NCBI GenBank assembly: GCA_000421005.1
Contig: ATWA01000006.1
Coordinates: forward strand, 1 to 64,000
Length of the DNA: 64,000 nt
Source of the DNA: Clostridiales bacterium NK3B98
GTDB taxonomy: Bacteria; Bacillota; Clostridia; Oscillospirales; Oscillospiraceae
Reading direction: 5' to 3'
Shown here: piece by piece, positions 24,002-31,880 of the stretch
Layout of the letters: every line of letters begins with the position of its first letter
How positions within the stretch are numbered: the first letter of the stretch is position 1
Translations under genes and position numbers: made by a program
The notes under the pieces: generated by a model
Database searches by the model: none
Told to the model about the DNA's origin: nothing
The model's input: the letters and a program-made list of their open reading frames with translations, nothing else

Positions 24002-25822
24002 TTGGAAGAGATGATGCGGCAGGCGCTTGGGGAATACTTCGGCTATGACAGCTTTCGTCCCGGACAGGAGCAGGTCATCTCCGCCATTCTCTCCGGGCGG
24101 GATGTGCTCACGGTGATGCCCACCGGCGGCGGCAAGTCCATCTGTTATCAGCTCCCCGCCGTCATGGCGGACGGGATCACCCTTGTGATCTCTCCTTTGA
24201 TTTCCCTGATGCAGGATCAGGTGCGGTCGTTGATTCAAACCGGAATCCGTGCTGCCTACCTGAATTCCACCCTCACCCCGGCACAGCAGAGCCTTGCCCT
24301 GCGCCGGGCATCCCAGGGTGCCTACCAGATCATCTATGTGGCACCGGAGCGGCTCAGTCTCCCCTCCTTTCGGGCCTTTGCTCAGCGTGCCCCCATCGTC
24401 TTCATCACGGTGGATGAAGCCCACTGCATCTCCCAGTGGGGGCACGATTTCCGACCCAGCTATCTGGAAATTGCGGACTTTCTCGCCTGTCTGCCCCGCC
24501 GCCCGGTGGTGGCAGCCTTTACCGCCACAGCCACGGAGGCGGTACGCAGGGATATTGTCCGCTCCTTGGCTCTGCGCTCCCCTGAGGTGTTTGTCTCCGG
24601 TTTTGACCGTCCAAACCTGTATTTTGAAACCCAGGAGCCGAAAAACCGGGATCAGGCAGTGCTGGATGCCATTGCCCGCTTCCCTGAGCGCAGCGGGATT
24701 GTCTACTGTCTTACCCGGAAAAAGGTGGAGGAGCTGTGCGATATTCTGGGTCAAAACGGTGTGCAAGCCACCCGTTACCACGCCGGGCTTTCTCCGGAGG
24801 AACGGCGGAACAATCAGGAGGACTTTCTCTACGACCGGAAACGGGTGATGGTGGCCACCAACGCCTTTGGCATGGGCATTGACAAGCCCAACGTGGGTTT
24901 TGTCATCCACTGCGGTCTTCCCTCCAATCCGGAGAGCTACTATCAGGAGGCTGGCCGGGCAGGGCGGGACGGCGCTCCCGCTCAGTGCATTCTGCTCTTT
25001 CTGCGCCGGGACATTCAGGTGAACCGCTACTTCATTGAAAACAAGGGGGAGGAAAACGCCGGTCTTACCCCGGAACAGCTTGCCGCCCAGCAGCAGGCGG
25101 ACACAAGACGGTTGCAGCAGATGGTGGACTATGCCACCACACCCCGCTGTCTCCGCCAGTCGCTGCTGTCCTATTTCGGTGAAAAGGCGCCGGGGCAGTG
25201 CGGCAACTGCTCCAACTGCCTGAACGGGCAGGCGCCGGAGGACATGACCGCTCTGGGCAGAGAGATCGTCCTGTGTGTGGCGGAGCTGGCAAGAGAGGGG
25301 AGAGCCTTTGGCATGCTGGCGCTGGTTTCCATTCTCACCGGAACCGCAGGGGACACCCTGTACTGGCTGCATCCGGAGCATCTGGACTGCTACGGCAAAT
25401 GCGCCGCCATACCGCCCCGAAAGCTGAAGCAGGCGGTGCAGGCGATGACCGATCAGGGCTTTCTTGCCCGCAGCGCAGGGGAAAAGCAGGTATTGGAGCT
25501 GACGCTGAAAGCCACCGAGCTGGTGAGCGGAAAAGAGCATCTGCTGCTCAAGCCACGGACACGGAAAAAGCCCCTTCCCCGTCCGGCGGTTTCCGACGCT
25601 CCCCCAGATGCCGCCCTGTTTGACCGTCTCCGGGAGACCCGGGCTGCCCTTGCCAAGCGGGACGGAGTACCTGCCTTTATGGTCTTTTCCGACGCTGTTT
25701 TGAAGGAGATGTGCCGTCTGCTCCCCCGCAGCCGGGAGGAGCTGATGCAGGTGAAAGGGGTCGGCACCCACAAAGCAAACCGATACGGAGAGGTCTTTCT
25801 CCGGGTACTGAACCAGCGCTGA
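24002..25822 (+). CDS. recQ: ATP-dependent DNA helicase RecQ
   Basis: The 606-residue protein has a helicase core with PTGGGKS (Walker A), VDEAHCISQWGHDFRP (DEAH box and aromatic-rich loop), FTATAT and a motif VI QEAGRAGRDG. It is followed by an RQC zinc-binding segment (CLRQSLLSYFGE..CGNCSNC) and a C-terminal HRDC-like domain (LPRSREELMQVKGVG). RecQ unwinds recombination and replication intermediates. A TTG start at 24002 has GGAGG at 7-nt spacing. The nudix gene follows after 14 bp, forming an operon. Confidence 0.95.
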   Translation: MEEMMRQALGEYFGYDSFRPGQEQVISAILSGRDVLTVMPTGGGKSICYQLPAVMADGITLVISPLISLMQDQVRSLIQTGIRAAYLNSTLTPAQQSLALRRASQGAYQIIYVAPERLSLPSFRAFAQRAPIVFITVDEAHCISQWGHDFRPSYLEIADFLACLPRRPVVAAFTATATEAVRRDIVRSLALRSPEVFVSGFDRPNLYFETQEPKNRDQAVLDAIARFPERSGIVYCLTRKKVEELCDILGQNGVQATRYHAGLSPEERRNNQEDFLYDRKRVMVATNAFGMGIDKPNVGFVIHCGLPSNPESYYQEAGRAGRDGAPAQCILLFLRRDIQVNRYFIENKGEENAGLTPEQLAAQQQADTRRLQQMVDYATTPRCLRQSLLSYFGEKAPGQCGNCSNCLNGQAPEDMTALGREIVLCVAELAREGRAFGMLALVSILTGTAGDTLYWLHPEHLDCYGKCAAIPPRKLKQAVQAMTDQGFLARSAGEKQVLELTLKATELVSGKEHLLLKPRTRKKPLPRPAVSDAPPDAALFDRLRETRAALAKRDGVPAFMVFSDAVLKEMCRLLPRSREELMQVKGVGTHKANRYGEVFLRVLNQR

Positions 25823-25836
25823 CAAGGAGGAACCCA

Positions 25837-26334
25837 ATGAAAAACACCACCCTTTGCTATATTCAAAAGGGGCATCAGTATCTCATGCTCCACCGCATTC
25901 GCAAGCAAAACGACCTGAACCAGGGCAAGTGGATCGGCGTAGGCGGAAAGTGTGAGGAGAACGAAAGCCCGGAGGAATGTCTGCTCCGGGAATGCCGGGA
26001 GGAAACCGGGCTTACCCTCACAGACTACCGCTACCGGGGCATTGTCACCTTCGTCTCCGATCAGTGGGAGGGGGAGTATATGCACTTGTTCACTGCGGAC
26101 GGCTTTACCGGAACCGTGGGTGAGTGCAATGAGGGGGTGTTGGAGTGGCTGGACAAGAAAGCGCTGCGCTCCAAGCAGCTCTGGGTGGGGGATCACATTT
26201 TCCTCGACCTGTTGGAGGCGGAAGCACCTTTTTTCTCCCTGAAGCTGGTTTATCAGGGGGATACCCTTACCGCCGCAGCGCTGGACGGCAAGCCCCTGTC
26301 CCTTCCGTGGCGGGGCGTCGTTAATGCAATCTAA
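25837..26334 (+). CDS. Nudix hydrolase, 8-oxo-dGTPase-like (MTH1 type)
   Basis: The 165-residue protein contains a complete Nudix box (GGKCEENESPEECLLRECREETGL) after KWIGVGGK. The overall pattern (LHRIRKQNDLNQGKW) is that of MTH1/MutT-like enzymes that hydrolyse oxidised purine nucleoside triphosphates. The ATG at 25837 has AAGGAGG 6 nt upstream and lies just after recQ; the joint transcription with a repair helicase supports a DNA-protection role. Substrate specificity is inferred. Confidence 0.9.
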   Translation: MKNTTLCYIQKGHQYLMLHRIRKQNDLNQGKWIGVGGKCEENESPEECLLRECREETGLTLTDYRYRGIVTFVSDQWEGEYMHLFTADGFTGTVGECNEGVLEWLDKKALRSKQLWVGDHIFLDLLEAEAPFFSLKLVYQGDTLTAAALDGKPLSLPWRGVVNAI

Positions 26335-26348
26335 CAAATATGTTGAAA

Positions 26349-26386
26349 AACTGCCTCTGTTTCCCCTTGACAGAGGCAGTTTGTCC
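26349..26386 (+). terminator. intrinsic terminator after recQ-nudix
   Basis: AACTGCCTCTG (26349-26359) pairs with CAGAGGCAGTT (26371-26381), followed by TTGTCC. The T tract is short. Confidence 0.7.
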
Positions 26387-26387
26387 G

Positions 26388-26487
26388 TGATAAGGTAACT
26401 GCAATCAGGCAAAGCGCCGGTTCGCAGGACTTTAACTATTTTGACATCCGTGGGACAAAGTGGTTCCGTGGGTGTCTTTCGTTTTTT
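26388..26487 (+). promoter_or_regulatory. structured 5' leader with attenuator-like hairpin before the CDF transporter gene
   Basis: GACATCC (26443-26449) pairs with GGGTGTC (26470-26476), enclosing a second stem GGGAC/GTTCC; the two stems are separated by symmetric GTG bulges. A T run (TTTCGTTTTTT, 26477-26487) follows, immediately before the GGAGG ribosome site at 26488. This is the layout of a transcription attenuator. The upstream GCGCCGGTTCGC part could be an aptamer. CDF exporters in Firmicutes are known targets of the NiCo (czcD) riboswitch, but I could not match that consensus. Confidence 0.5.
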
Positions 26488-26499
26488 GGAGGTGTTTTC

Positions 26500-27384
26500 A
26501 TGCAGCAGCAACAGACCGGATATGCGCTGGCCATGCGGGTCACCCGGGAAAGCGTGGCGGTGAACCTGCTTTTGTCTCTGGGCAAGCTGGCGGCAGGCAT
26601 TTGGGGACGCTCTGCGGCTATGGTGTCAGACGCAGTACACTCCGCCTCCGATGTGTTTTCCTCCCTCATTGTCATGGTAGGGCTGCGGATGTCCCGCAAG
26701 GGAGAGGACGACGACCACGAGTACGGCCATGAACGGCTGGAATCGGTGGCTGCCATTCTCCTCTCGGTGGCGCTGGCCATCACCGGAGGGCTCATTGGTC
26801 TTTCCGGCTATGAGGGAATCCGCTCTGCCGGCGCTGTGCCTCTGCCGGTGCCTGCGGTGGGGGCGCTTGCGGCGGCGGCGGTGTCCATCGCCGTCAAGGA
26901 GGGGATGTTCTGGTACACCCGCTGGGCGGCAAACAAATGCGGCTCTGCCGCTCTGATGGCGGACGCATGGCACCACCGCTCGGATGCGCTGTCCTCAGTG
27001 GGCAGTTTTATCGGCATTGCCGGGGCACGGCTGGGCTGGCCGGTGCTGGACTCGGTGGCCAGCGTGGTCATCTCCCTGTTCATCCTCAAAGCGGCCTTGG
27101 ACATTTTCCGGGACGCCATTGACCAGATGACCGACCACGCCGCCTCTCCCCAGTTGGAGAGGGAAATACGGGCACTGGTTCAGGCGCAGGAAGGAGTTGA
27201 CCGGGTGGATCTGTTGAAAACCCGGCGATTTGGCAGCCGGGTCTATGTGGACATTGAATTTTCCGCTGACGGCTCTCTGTCCCTGACCGATGCCCACCAG
27301 ATTGCCCAGCAGGTGCACGACCGGGTAGAGGAAGCCTTTCCCGCCGTGAAGCACTGCATGATCCATGTCAACCCATTGGGATAA
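26500..27384 (+). CDS. cation diffusion facilitator (CDF) metal exporter
   Basis: The 294-residue protein has the CDF fold: an N-terminal membrane domain with metal-site motifs DAVHSASDV and DAWHHRSDALSS, and a C-terminal cytoplasmic dimerisation domain (RVDLLKTRRFGSRVYVDIEFSADGSL...HDRVEEAFPAVKHCMIHVNP). It exports divalent metals (Zn, Co, Ni, Mn or Fe) against protons. The His-containing sites (HxxxD/HxxxD) leave the metal open. Expression is probably set by the leader hairpin that ends directly before its ribosome site. Confidence 0.92.
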   Translation: MQQQQTGYALAMRVTRESVAVNLLLSLGKLAAGIWGRSAAMVSDAVHSASDVFSSLIVMVGLRMSRKGEDDDHEYGHERLESVAAILLSVALAITGGLIGLSGYEGIRSAGAVPLPVPAVGALAAAAVSIAVKEGMFWYTRWAANKCGSAALMADAWHHRSDALSSVGSFIGIAGARLGWPVLDSVASVVISLFILKAALDIFRDAIDQMTDHAASPQLEREIRALVQAQEGVDRVDLLKTRRFGSRVYVDIEFSADGSLSLTDAHQIAQQVHDRVEEAFPAVKHCMIHVNPLG

Positions 27385-27391
27385 AAAGCAG

Positions 27392-27431
27392 GCGGTACGC
27401 ACCGTTTTCCAAGTGCGTACCGCTGTTTTTT
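27392..27431. terminator. bidirectional terminator
   Basis: GCGGTACGCAC/GTGCGTACCGC (27392-27402 with 27413-27423) is followed by TGTTTTTT on plus and by CTGCTTTTTATC on minus, serving the convergent CDF and lipoprotein genes. Confidence 0.88.
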
Positions 27432-27436
27432 GCCTG

Positions 27437-28825
27437 TTATCCGCCGAACACCAGACCGTCAAAGATCTCGGTATCCTCCACCGTCTGGCCGTCGTTTTCC
27501 ACCAGATAGGACTGCTCAAAGTAAGCCCAGCCGGTGGTGCCGTCGGCACAGACGATCTGCACCCAGTGCTCCGTGTCCGTCAGGGGGAAGGTCAGTGGCT
27601 TTCCGTCTGGCTGCAGGGTGAGCTTCTCGCTGCTCTTGTCCGCTTCGGCATAGACCGTCAGCGGCTTTTTCAGGGTGACAGTAAAGTCATGAAAAACGCG
27701 GGGCTGCACCATCTCCCCTTCTTCCTGTTCCATTTTGCCGTCTGTCAACTGATAGTTCACAATGCCGCCCCAAGTCTGCATCACATCGAAACGGTCATAG
27801 GCGGAGACGGTGCCGTCCCCGTGGTAGGTGGTGCTCTCACTCTCCGGTGTGCCGCTGATGGCGCCCAAATAGGTCAGTTTTCCATCCTCATAGCGGAAAA
27901 ACAGGGTCATCGTATAGTCGTTGCTGCCCCAGTCGCAGACAGCCAGCTCCACGAAATCATCGCTGCTGTCCAAGTCCACCAGAAAATACCATTCCGTGCT
28001 GGGATTCTCCAGCCAGATATCAAAGGGATGGAAGGGGTTATACTCGTCCTCGGTGTCCAAAAACTCCTGATCGTTCACCTGCAGCGACATGGGGGTCGCT
28101 TCATGCCAGACGCCATCCTCATCCTCGTATGTCTCGCCGATTGCATAATAGATCCGGTCTGCCTTGCCGTCCCCATCCAGATCGTACTGGCACTGGGCGT
28201 TCATGCTCACCGGCTGAATCCAGCCGTTGGACGCTGCGGGGCCGTACTCAGCGTTGGTGAGGGTGATGGTCAGAGAGGCGGCGTTGTCCTCCGCCGGGTC
28301 ACCGGTGAAGGAGTTGACAGAGGGAATGCAGTAGACATACTGTCCCGCCTTCAGCTCCACCGTGATCTCCCCTTGCAGCCTGTCAATGGCAGGACGGTAT
28401 GCCTGAGAGAGATACCGCCAGCCGTCCTCAAATTCCTCATCCAGCACATACACGCTCCACAAAATGGCGTCGGGATCATACATCTCCATCTCATAGGAGG
28501 GGTTGGTGCTGAGGAAGCGGTAGACACCGTCCTTCTCCGGGCGGAAGACGCAGGGCGCATCGTAGCCGTCCTGATTGGCGTATCGGGCAACCTCCGTCTC
28601 CTCCGGGGTGGCCAGCTCTGCGCTCTGGGAGCTGTCCCCTTCCGACTCCTCCGCTGCGGGCTCCTGTGCCTCTTCTTCCGGGGTGGGGGTATCCTGCGCC
28701 GGAGGGTCCTGCTGGGTCTCCTCCTGTGCCGGGGCGGGCTGCCCCTCTGCGCCGCTCTGTCTGCCGCATGCCATCAGACTGACTCCAAGAGCCAGCGCCA
28801 GCAAAAATGCCAGCCATCGTCTCAT
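27437..28825 (-). CDS. putative lipoprotein with C-terminal SH3-like segment
   Basis: The 462-residue protein has a lipoprotein signal (ALGVSLMAC, Cys20), a low-complexity Pro/Glu/Gln linker (about 25-80), a middle part with a calcium-type loop (YDLDGDGKADRIYY) and acidic repeats, and an SH3b-like end (KPLTVYAEADKSSEKLTLQPDGKPL...GWAYFEQSYLVEN). It should be anchored outside the cell, perhaps in contact with the wall. No enzyme motif was recognised. It lies 65 bp downstream of the tetR gene on the same strand and may be cotranscribed. Function unknown. Confidence 0.8.
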   Translation of the reverse strand: MRRWLAFLLALALGVSLMACGRQSGAEGQPAPAQEETQQDPPAQDTPTPEEEAQEPAAEESEGDSSQSAELATPEETEVARYANQDGYDAPCVFRPEKDGVYRFLSTNPSYEMEMYDPDAILWSVYVLDEEFEDGWRYLSQAYRPAIDRLQGEITVELKAGQYVYCIPSVNSFTGDPAEDNAASLTITLTNAEYGPAASNGWIQPVSMNAQCQYDLDGDGKADRIYYAIGETYEDEDGVWHEATPMSLQVNDQEFLDTEDEYNPFHPFDIWLENPSTEWYFLVDLDSSDDFVELAVCDWGSNDYTMTLFFRYEDGKLTYLGAISGTPESESTTYHGDGTVSAYDRFDVMQTWGGIVNYQLTDGKMEQEEGEMVQPRVFHDFTVTLKKPLTVYAEADKSSEKLTLQPDGKPLTFPLTDTEHWVQIVCADGTTGWAYFEQSYLVENDGQTVEDTEIFDGLVFGG

Positions 28826-28890
28826 TCAAAAAACCACCTTTCTCACACTGGAAGTGACCTACCCTGCCTTTGGGATTTGCTGTGGAACAA

Positions 28891-29487
28891 TCAGCCCTCC
28901 CGAATGCGGTGGGCTTCCATGATCGCCCGAACCGACCGGAACAGCCACGGCTTATACCGCTCCAAGTCCACCGGGTCCTGATCCAGCACCACACTGTAAC
29001 TGGCAGCGCCTACCAGCTCAATAATGGTGTAGAGCATCAGCTCCTGCTCCTGCCACTGCTGTCCGCCGGAGCTGAGGATCCGCTTTACCTCACAGAGATA
29101 ATCCACGTTGGACTTGTCCATGGCCCGGCGGAACACCGCCCAGCTCAGGTTTTTGTTGATAAACCGCAGCAGCCGGGGATCCCGCTGCATTTCGGTGAGA
29201 ATGTCGTCCAGCAGAGCAATGATCTGCTCCTCCGGATCCATGCTGCCCTGATTCTGCACCGCAGCAATGGCGTGGCGAAACAATACCTCTGCCTTATGGA
29301 CGATTAAGCGCTCCTGCAAGTCGTACTTGTCCCGGAAATACAGGTAAAAGGTGCCCTTGGCAATGCCTGCCTGCTGCGCAATATCTGAAATAGAGGTCTT
29401 TGCAATCCCCTTGCTGGTAAAGAGCTGAAAGGCCGTGTTGAGCAGGCTGCGCTCTTTTTGCTGTTTGTTTTCTGTGACCTTTCCCAT
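28891..29487 (-). CDS. TetR-family repressor
   Basis: The 198-residue protein has a canonical TetR N-terminal HTH (LLNTAFQLFTSKGIAKTSISDIAQQAGIAKGTFYLYFRDKYDL) and a helical C-terminal ligand domain of the type often found with MMPL transporters. It is divergent from the MMPL/heptad-repeat operon. The intergenic region holds TGACC/GGTCA inverted repeats that overlap the operon promoter, so it most likely represses the transporter and itself. Ligand unknown. Confidence 0.9.
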   Translation of the reverse strand: MGKVTENKQQKERSLLNTAFQLFTSKGIAKTSISDIAQQAGIAKGTFYLYFRDKYDLQERLIVHKAEVLFRHAIAAVQNQGSMDPEEQIIALLDDILTEMQRDPRLLRFINKNLSWAVFRRAMDKSNVDYLCEVKRILSSGGQQWQEQELMLYTIIELVGAASYSVVLDQDPVDLERYKPWLFRSVRAIMEAHRIREG

Positions 29488-29619
29488 ACTTCCAACCTCA
29501 GTTTCCCCTTGCGGGCGTGTTCTGATACCATCTTACCCCAATCTCTCCCCCCCTGTCAATTGTCACCACACGGAGAAAGCGCCAATCCCACCCTGTGTGT
29601 TATGCTTCCCTTTTGAGGA

Positions 29620-29714
29620 AACTGACCAAAGTTCATTTTTCTCCCAAAAAGGGATTGACTACTGGTCAGTTTTGGAGTACACTCCCTATGAAATCAAAAA
29701 TGACCGTTGGTCAT
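29620..29714. promoter_or_regulatory. promoter and TetR-type operators of the MMPL operon
   Basis: TTGACT (29655-29660), 17 bp and TACACT (29678-29683) form a plus-strand promoter. AACTGACC (29620-29627) and GGTCAGTT (29664-29671) are inverted copies that flank the -35, the second inside the spacer. A perfect dyad ATGACC-GTT-GGTCAT lies at 29700-29714, just after the start site. Confidence 0.8.
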
Positions 29715-29756
29715 TCCATTCCTGACCAACCCATCGGAAAGGAGCAATCAAAGGGT

Positions 29757-31868
29757 ATGCGGAAACTCAGTCAGATTATCGTCAGGCGGCGGGTGCTGAT
29801 TCTCATTCTCAGTGTCCTGCTGCTGATTCCCGCCGCATGGGGCTATCTGAACACCCGCATCAACTACGATATCCTCTACTACCTGCCGGACGACATTGAA
29901 ACCATGCAGGGACAGGATATTCTGCTGCGGGATTTCGGCAAGGGGGCTTACGCCCTGTTTGTGGCCGAGGGTTTGGACGACCCACAGGCGGCGGCGCTGA
30001 AAGGGAAAATCGAATCGGTGGATCATGTGGCGGAGGTCATCTGGTATGACACCCTGCTGGACGACTCCATTCCCCAAGCCATGCTGCCGGAGGAGCTGTA
30101 TGACGTATTCCACGCAGAGGATGCCACCTTAATGGCAATCTTCTTTGACGCTGGTACCTCCGAGGACGTGACCATGGATGCCATTGAGGAAATCCGTGCC
30201 ATCTCCGGGGAGCATTGCTTCCTCAGCAGTATGTCCGCCATTGTCACCGACACCAAGCTGCTGGTGCAGCGGGAGCTGTTCTGGTATGTGCTGATTGCTG
30301 TGATTCTCTCCGCCGGGGTGCTGGCGGTGACCATGGATTCCTTTATGGCTCCGGTGCTGTTTCTCACCAACATCGGCATGGCCATTGTGTACAATCTGGG
30401 CACCAACTTCATTCAGGGGGAGATTTCCTTTATCACCATGTCGCTGGCGGCGGTATTGCAGCTGGGCGTCACCATGGACTACTCCATCTTTCTCTGGAAC
30501 GCCTATAAAGAGGAGATGTTTCAGGGCAAAGCCCCAGAATCCGCCATGGCAGACGCCATCGCCGCTACCATCACCTCTGTGGCAGGCTCTTCTCTCACCA
30601 CGGTGGCGGGCTTTCTGGCTCTGTGCTTTATGACCTTCACCCTGGGCGTGGATTTGGGCGTGGTGATGGCAAAGGGCGTGGTATTCGGCGTGATCTCCTG
30701 TGTCACCGTGCTGCCCGCCCTGATTCTCAGCTGCCAAAAGCTGATCGTGAAAACCCGGCACAAGCCCCTCACCATCAACGGCGGACGGTTTGCCGATTTG
30801 GTGCTGCGGCACAACAAGCTGTTTCTGGTGGGGCTGCTGATTCTCTGGCTGCCCGCTATCTACGGCAACAACCATGTCAATGTGTACTACAAGCTGGACG
30901 CCAGCCTGCCCTCCTACCTGAACTCGGTACAGGCCAATCAGGTACTCAGTGACAAGTTTGATATGAGCACCGTTCACATGATTCTGGCTGACCGGGAGAT
31001 GGACAGCAAGCAGGTGAAGCAGATGCTGGACGAGATGAAGCAGGTAGACGGGGTGCAGTTTGCGCTGGCCACCGACTCCCTCATCGGCTACAACATCCCC
31101 CGGGAATTTCTCCCTGACGACCTCACCGGCAAGCTGTCCAGCGGACGCTGGCAGCTCATGCTCATCAGCACGGAATATCCCGTGGCCAGCGACGAGGTGA
31201 ACGCACAGGTGGAGCAGCTGCAAGCCATTATGAAACGGTATGACCCCTCCGCCATGCTCATTGGCGAGGCACCCTGCACCCGGGATTTGATCCGCATTAC
31301 CGACCGGGACTTCCAGATGGTGAGCATTGCCTCCATCGGCGCCATCTTCCTCATTATCTTCTTTGTACTAAAGTCCATCTCCCTGCCGGTGATTCTGGTG
31401 CTGGTGATTGAGCTGGCCATCTTCATCAATATGGCTATCTCCTATTACACCGGCTCCACCCTGCCCTTTATCGCCTCCATCGTCATCGGCACCATTCAGC
31501 TTGGCGCTACGGTGGACTATGCCATTCTCATGACCACCCGGTACAAGAAGGAGCGCATGGCAGGACTGGACAAACAGCAAGCCGCTCACGTCGCTCTGAG
31601 CAGCTCGGTGCCCTCCATCGTCACCAGCGCATTGGGCTTCTTTGCCGCCACCATCGGCGTGGGTCTGTACTCCGATGTGGATTTGATTGGCTCCTTGTGT
31701 CTGCTGATGGCACGGGGTGCGCTGGTGAGTATGGCAGTGGTGCTGACCCTGCTGCCCACTCTGTATCTGCTGTGTGACAAACTCATTATCGCCACCACAT
31801 GGGACATGAGACGCCCCAAGGTGCAGAAAAACCGCTCTGCTGTGACGGCAAATGCCGTCTCCAAATAA
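29757..31868 (+). CDS. MMPL/RND-superfamily transporter
   Basis: The 703-residue protein has the duplicated RND/MMPL layout: a TM helix at the N-terminus, an external loop, a five-TM block (QLGVTMDYSIFLWNAY), then a second copy with QLGATVDYAILMTTRYKKE. The two [QL]G.T.DY motifs are the proton-relay signature of MMPL proteins. Such proteins export lipids or drugs. The ATG at 29757 has AAAGGAG 12 nt upstream; longer frames cross the operators. It is followed after 12 bp by a heptad-repeat lipoprotein, a common pairing in Firmicutes. Confidence 0.92.
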   Translation: MRKLSQIIVRRRVLILILSVLLLIPAAWGYLNTRINYDILYYLPDDIETMQGQDILLRDFGKGAYALFVAEGLDDPQAAALKGKIESVDHVAEVIWYDTLLDDSIPQAMLPEELYDVFHAEDATLMAIFFDAGTSEDVTMDAIEEIRAISGEHCFLSSMSAIVTDTKLLVQRELFWYVLIAVILSAGVLAVTMDSFMAPVLFLTNIGMAIVYNLGTNFIQGEISFITMSLAAVLQLGVTMDYSIFLWNAYKEEMFQGKAPESAMADAIAATITSVAGSSLTTVAGFLALCFMTFTLGVDLGVVMAKGVVFGVISCVTVLPALILSCQKLIVKTRHKPLTINGGRFADLVLRHNKLFLVGLLILWLPAIYGNNHVNVYYKLDASLPSYLNSVQANQVLSDKFDMSTVHMILADREMDSKQVKQMLDEMKQVDGVQFALATDSLIGYNIPREFLPDDLTGKLSSGRWQLMLISTEYPVASDEVNAQVEQLQAIMKRYDPSAMLIGEAPCTRDLIRITDRDFQMVSIASIGAIFLIIFFVLKSISLPVILVLVIELAIFINMAISYYTGSTLPFIASIVIGTIQLGATVDYAILMTTRYKKERMAGLDKQQAAHVALSSSVPSIVTSALGFFAATIGVGLYSDVDLIGSLCLLMARGALVSMAVVLTLLPTLYLLCDKLIIATTWDMRRPKVQKNRSAVTANAVSK

Positions 31869-31880
31869 GGAGGAATCCAT

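Noticed and set aside
23852-25837. 661-residue open frame antisense to recQ
   Set aside because: RecQ is unmistakable on the plus strand; the antisense frame is a composition artefact.
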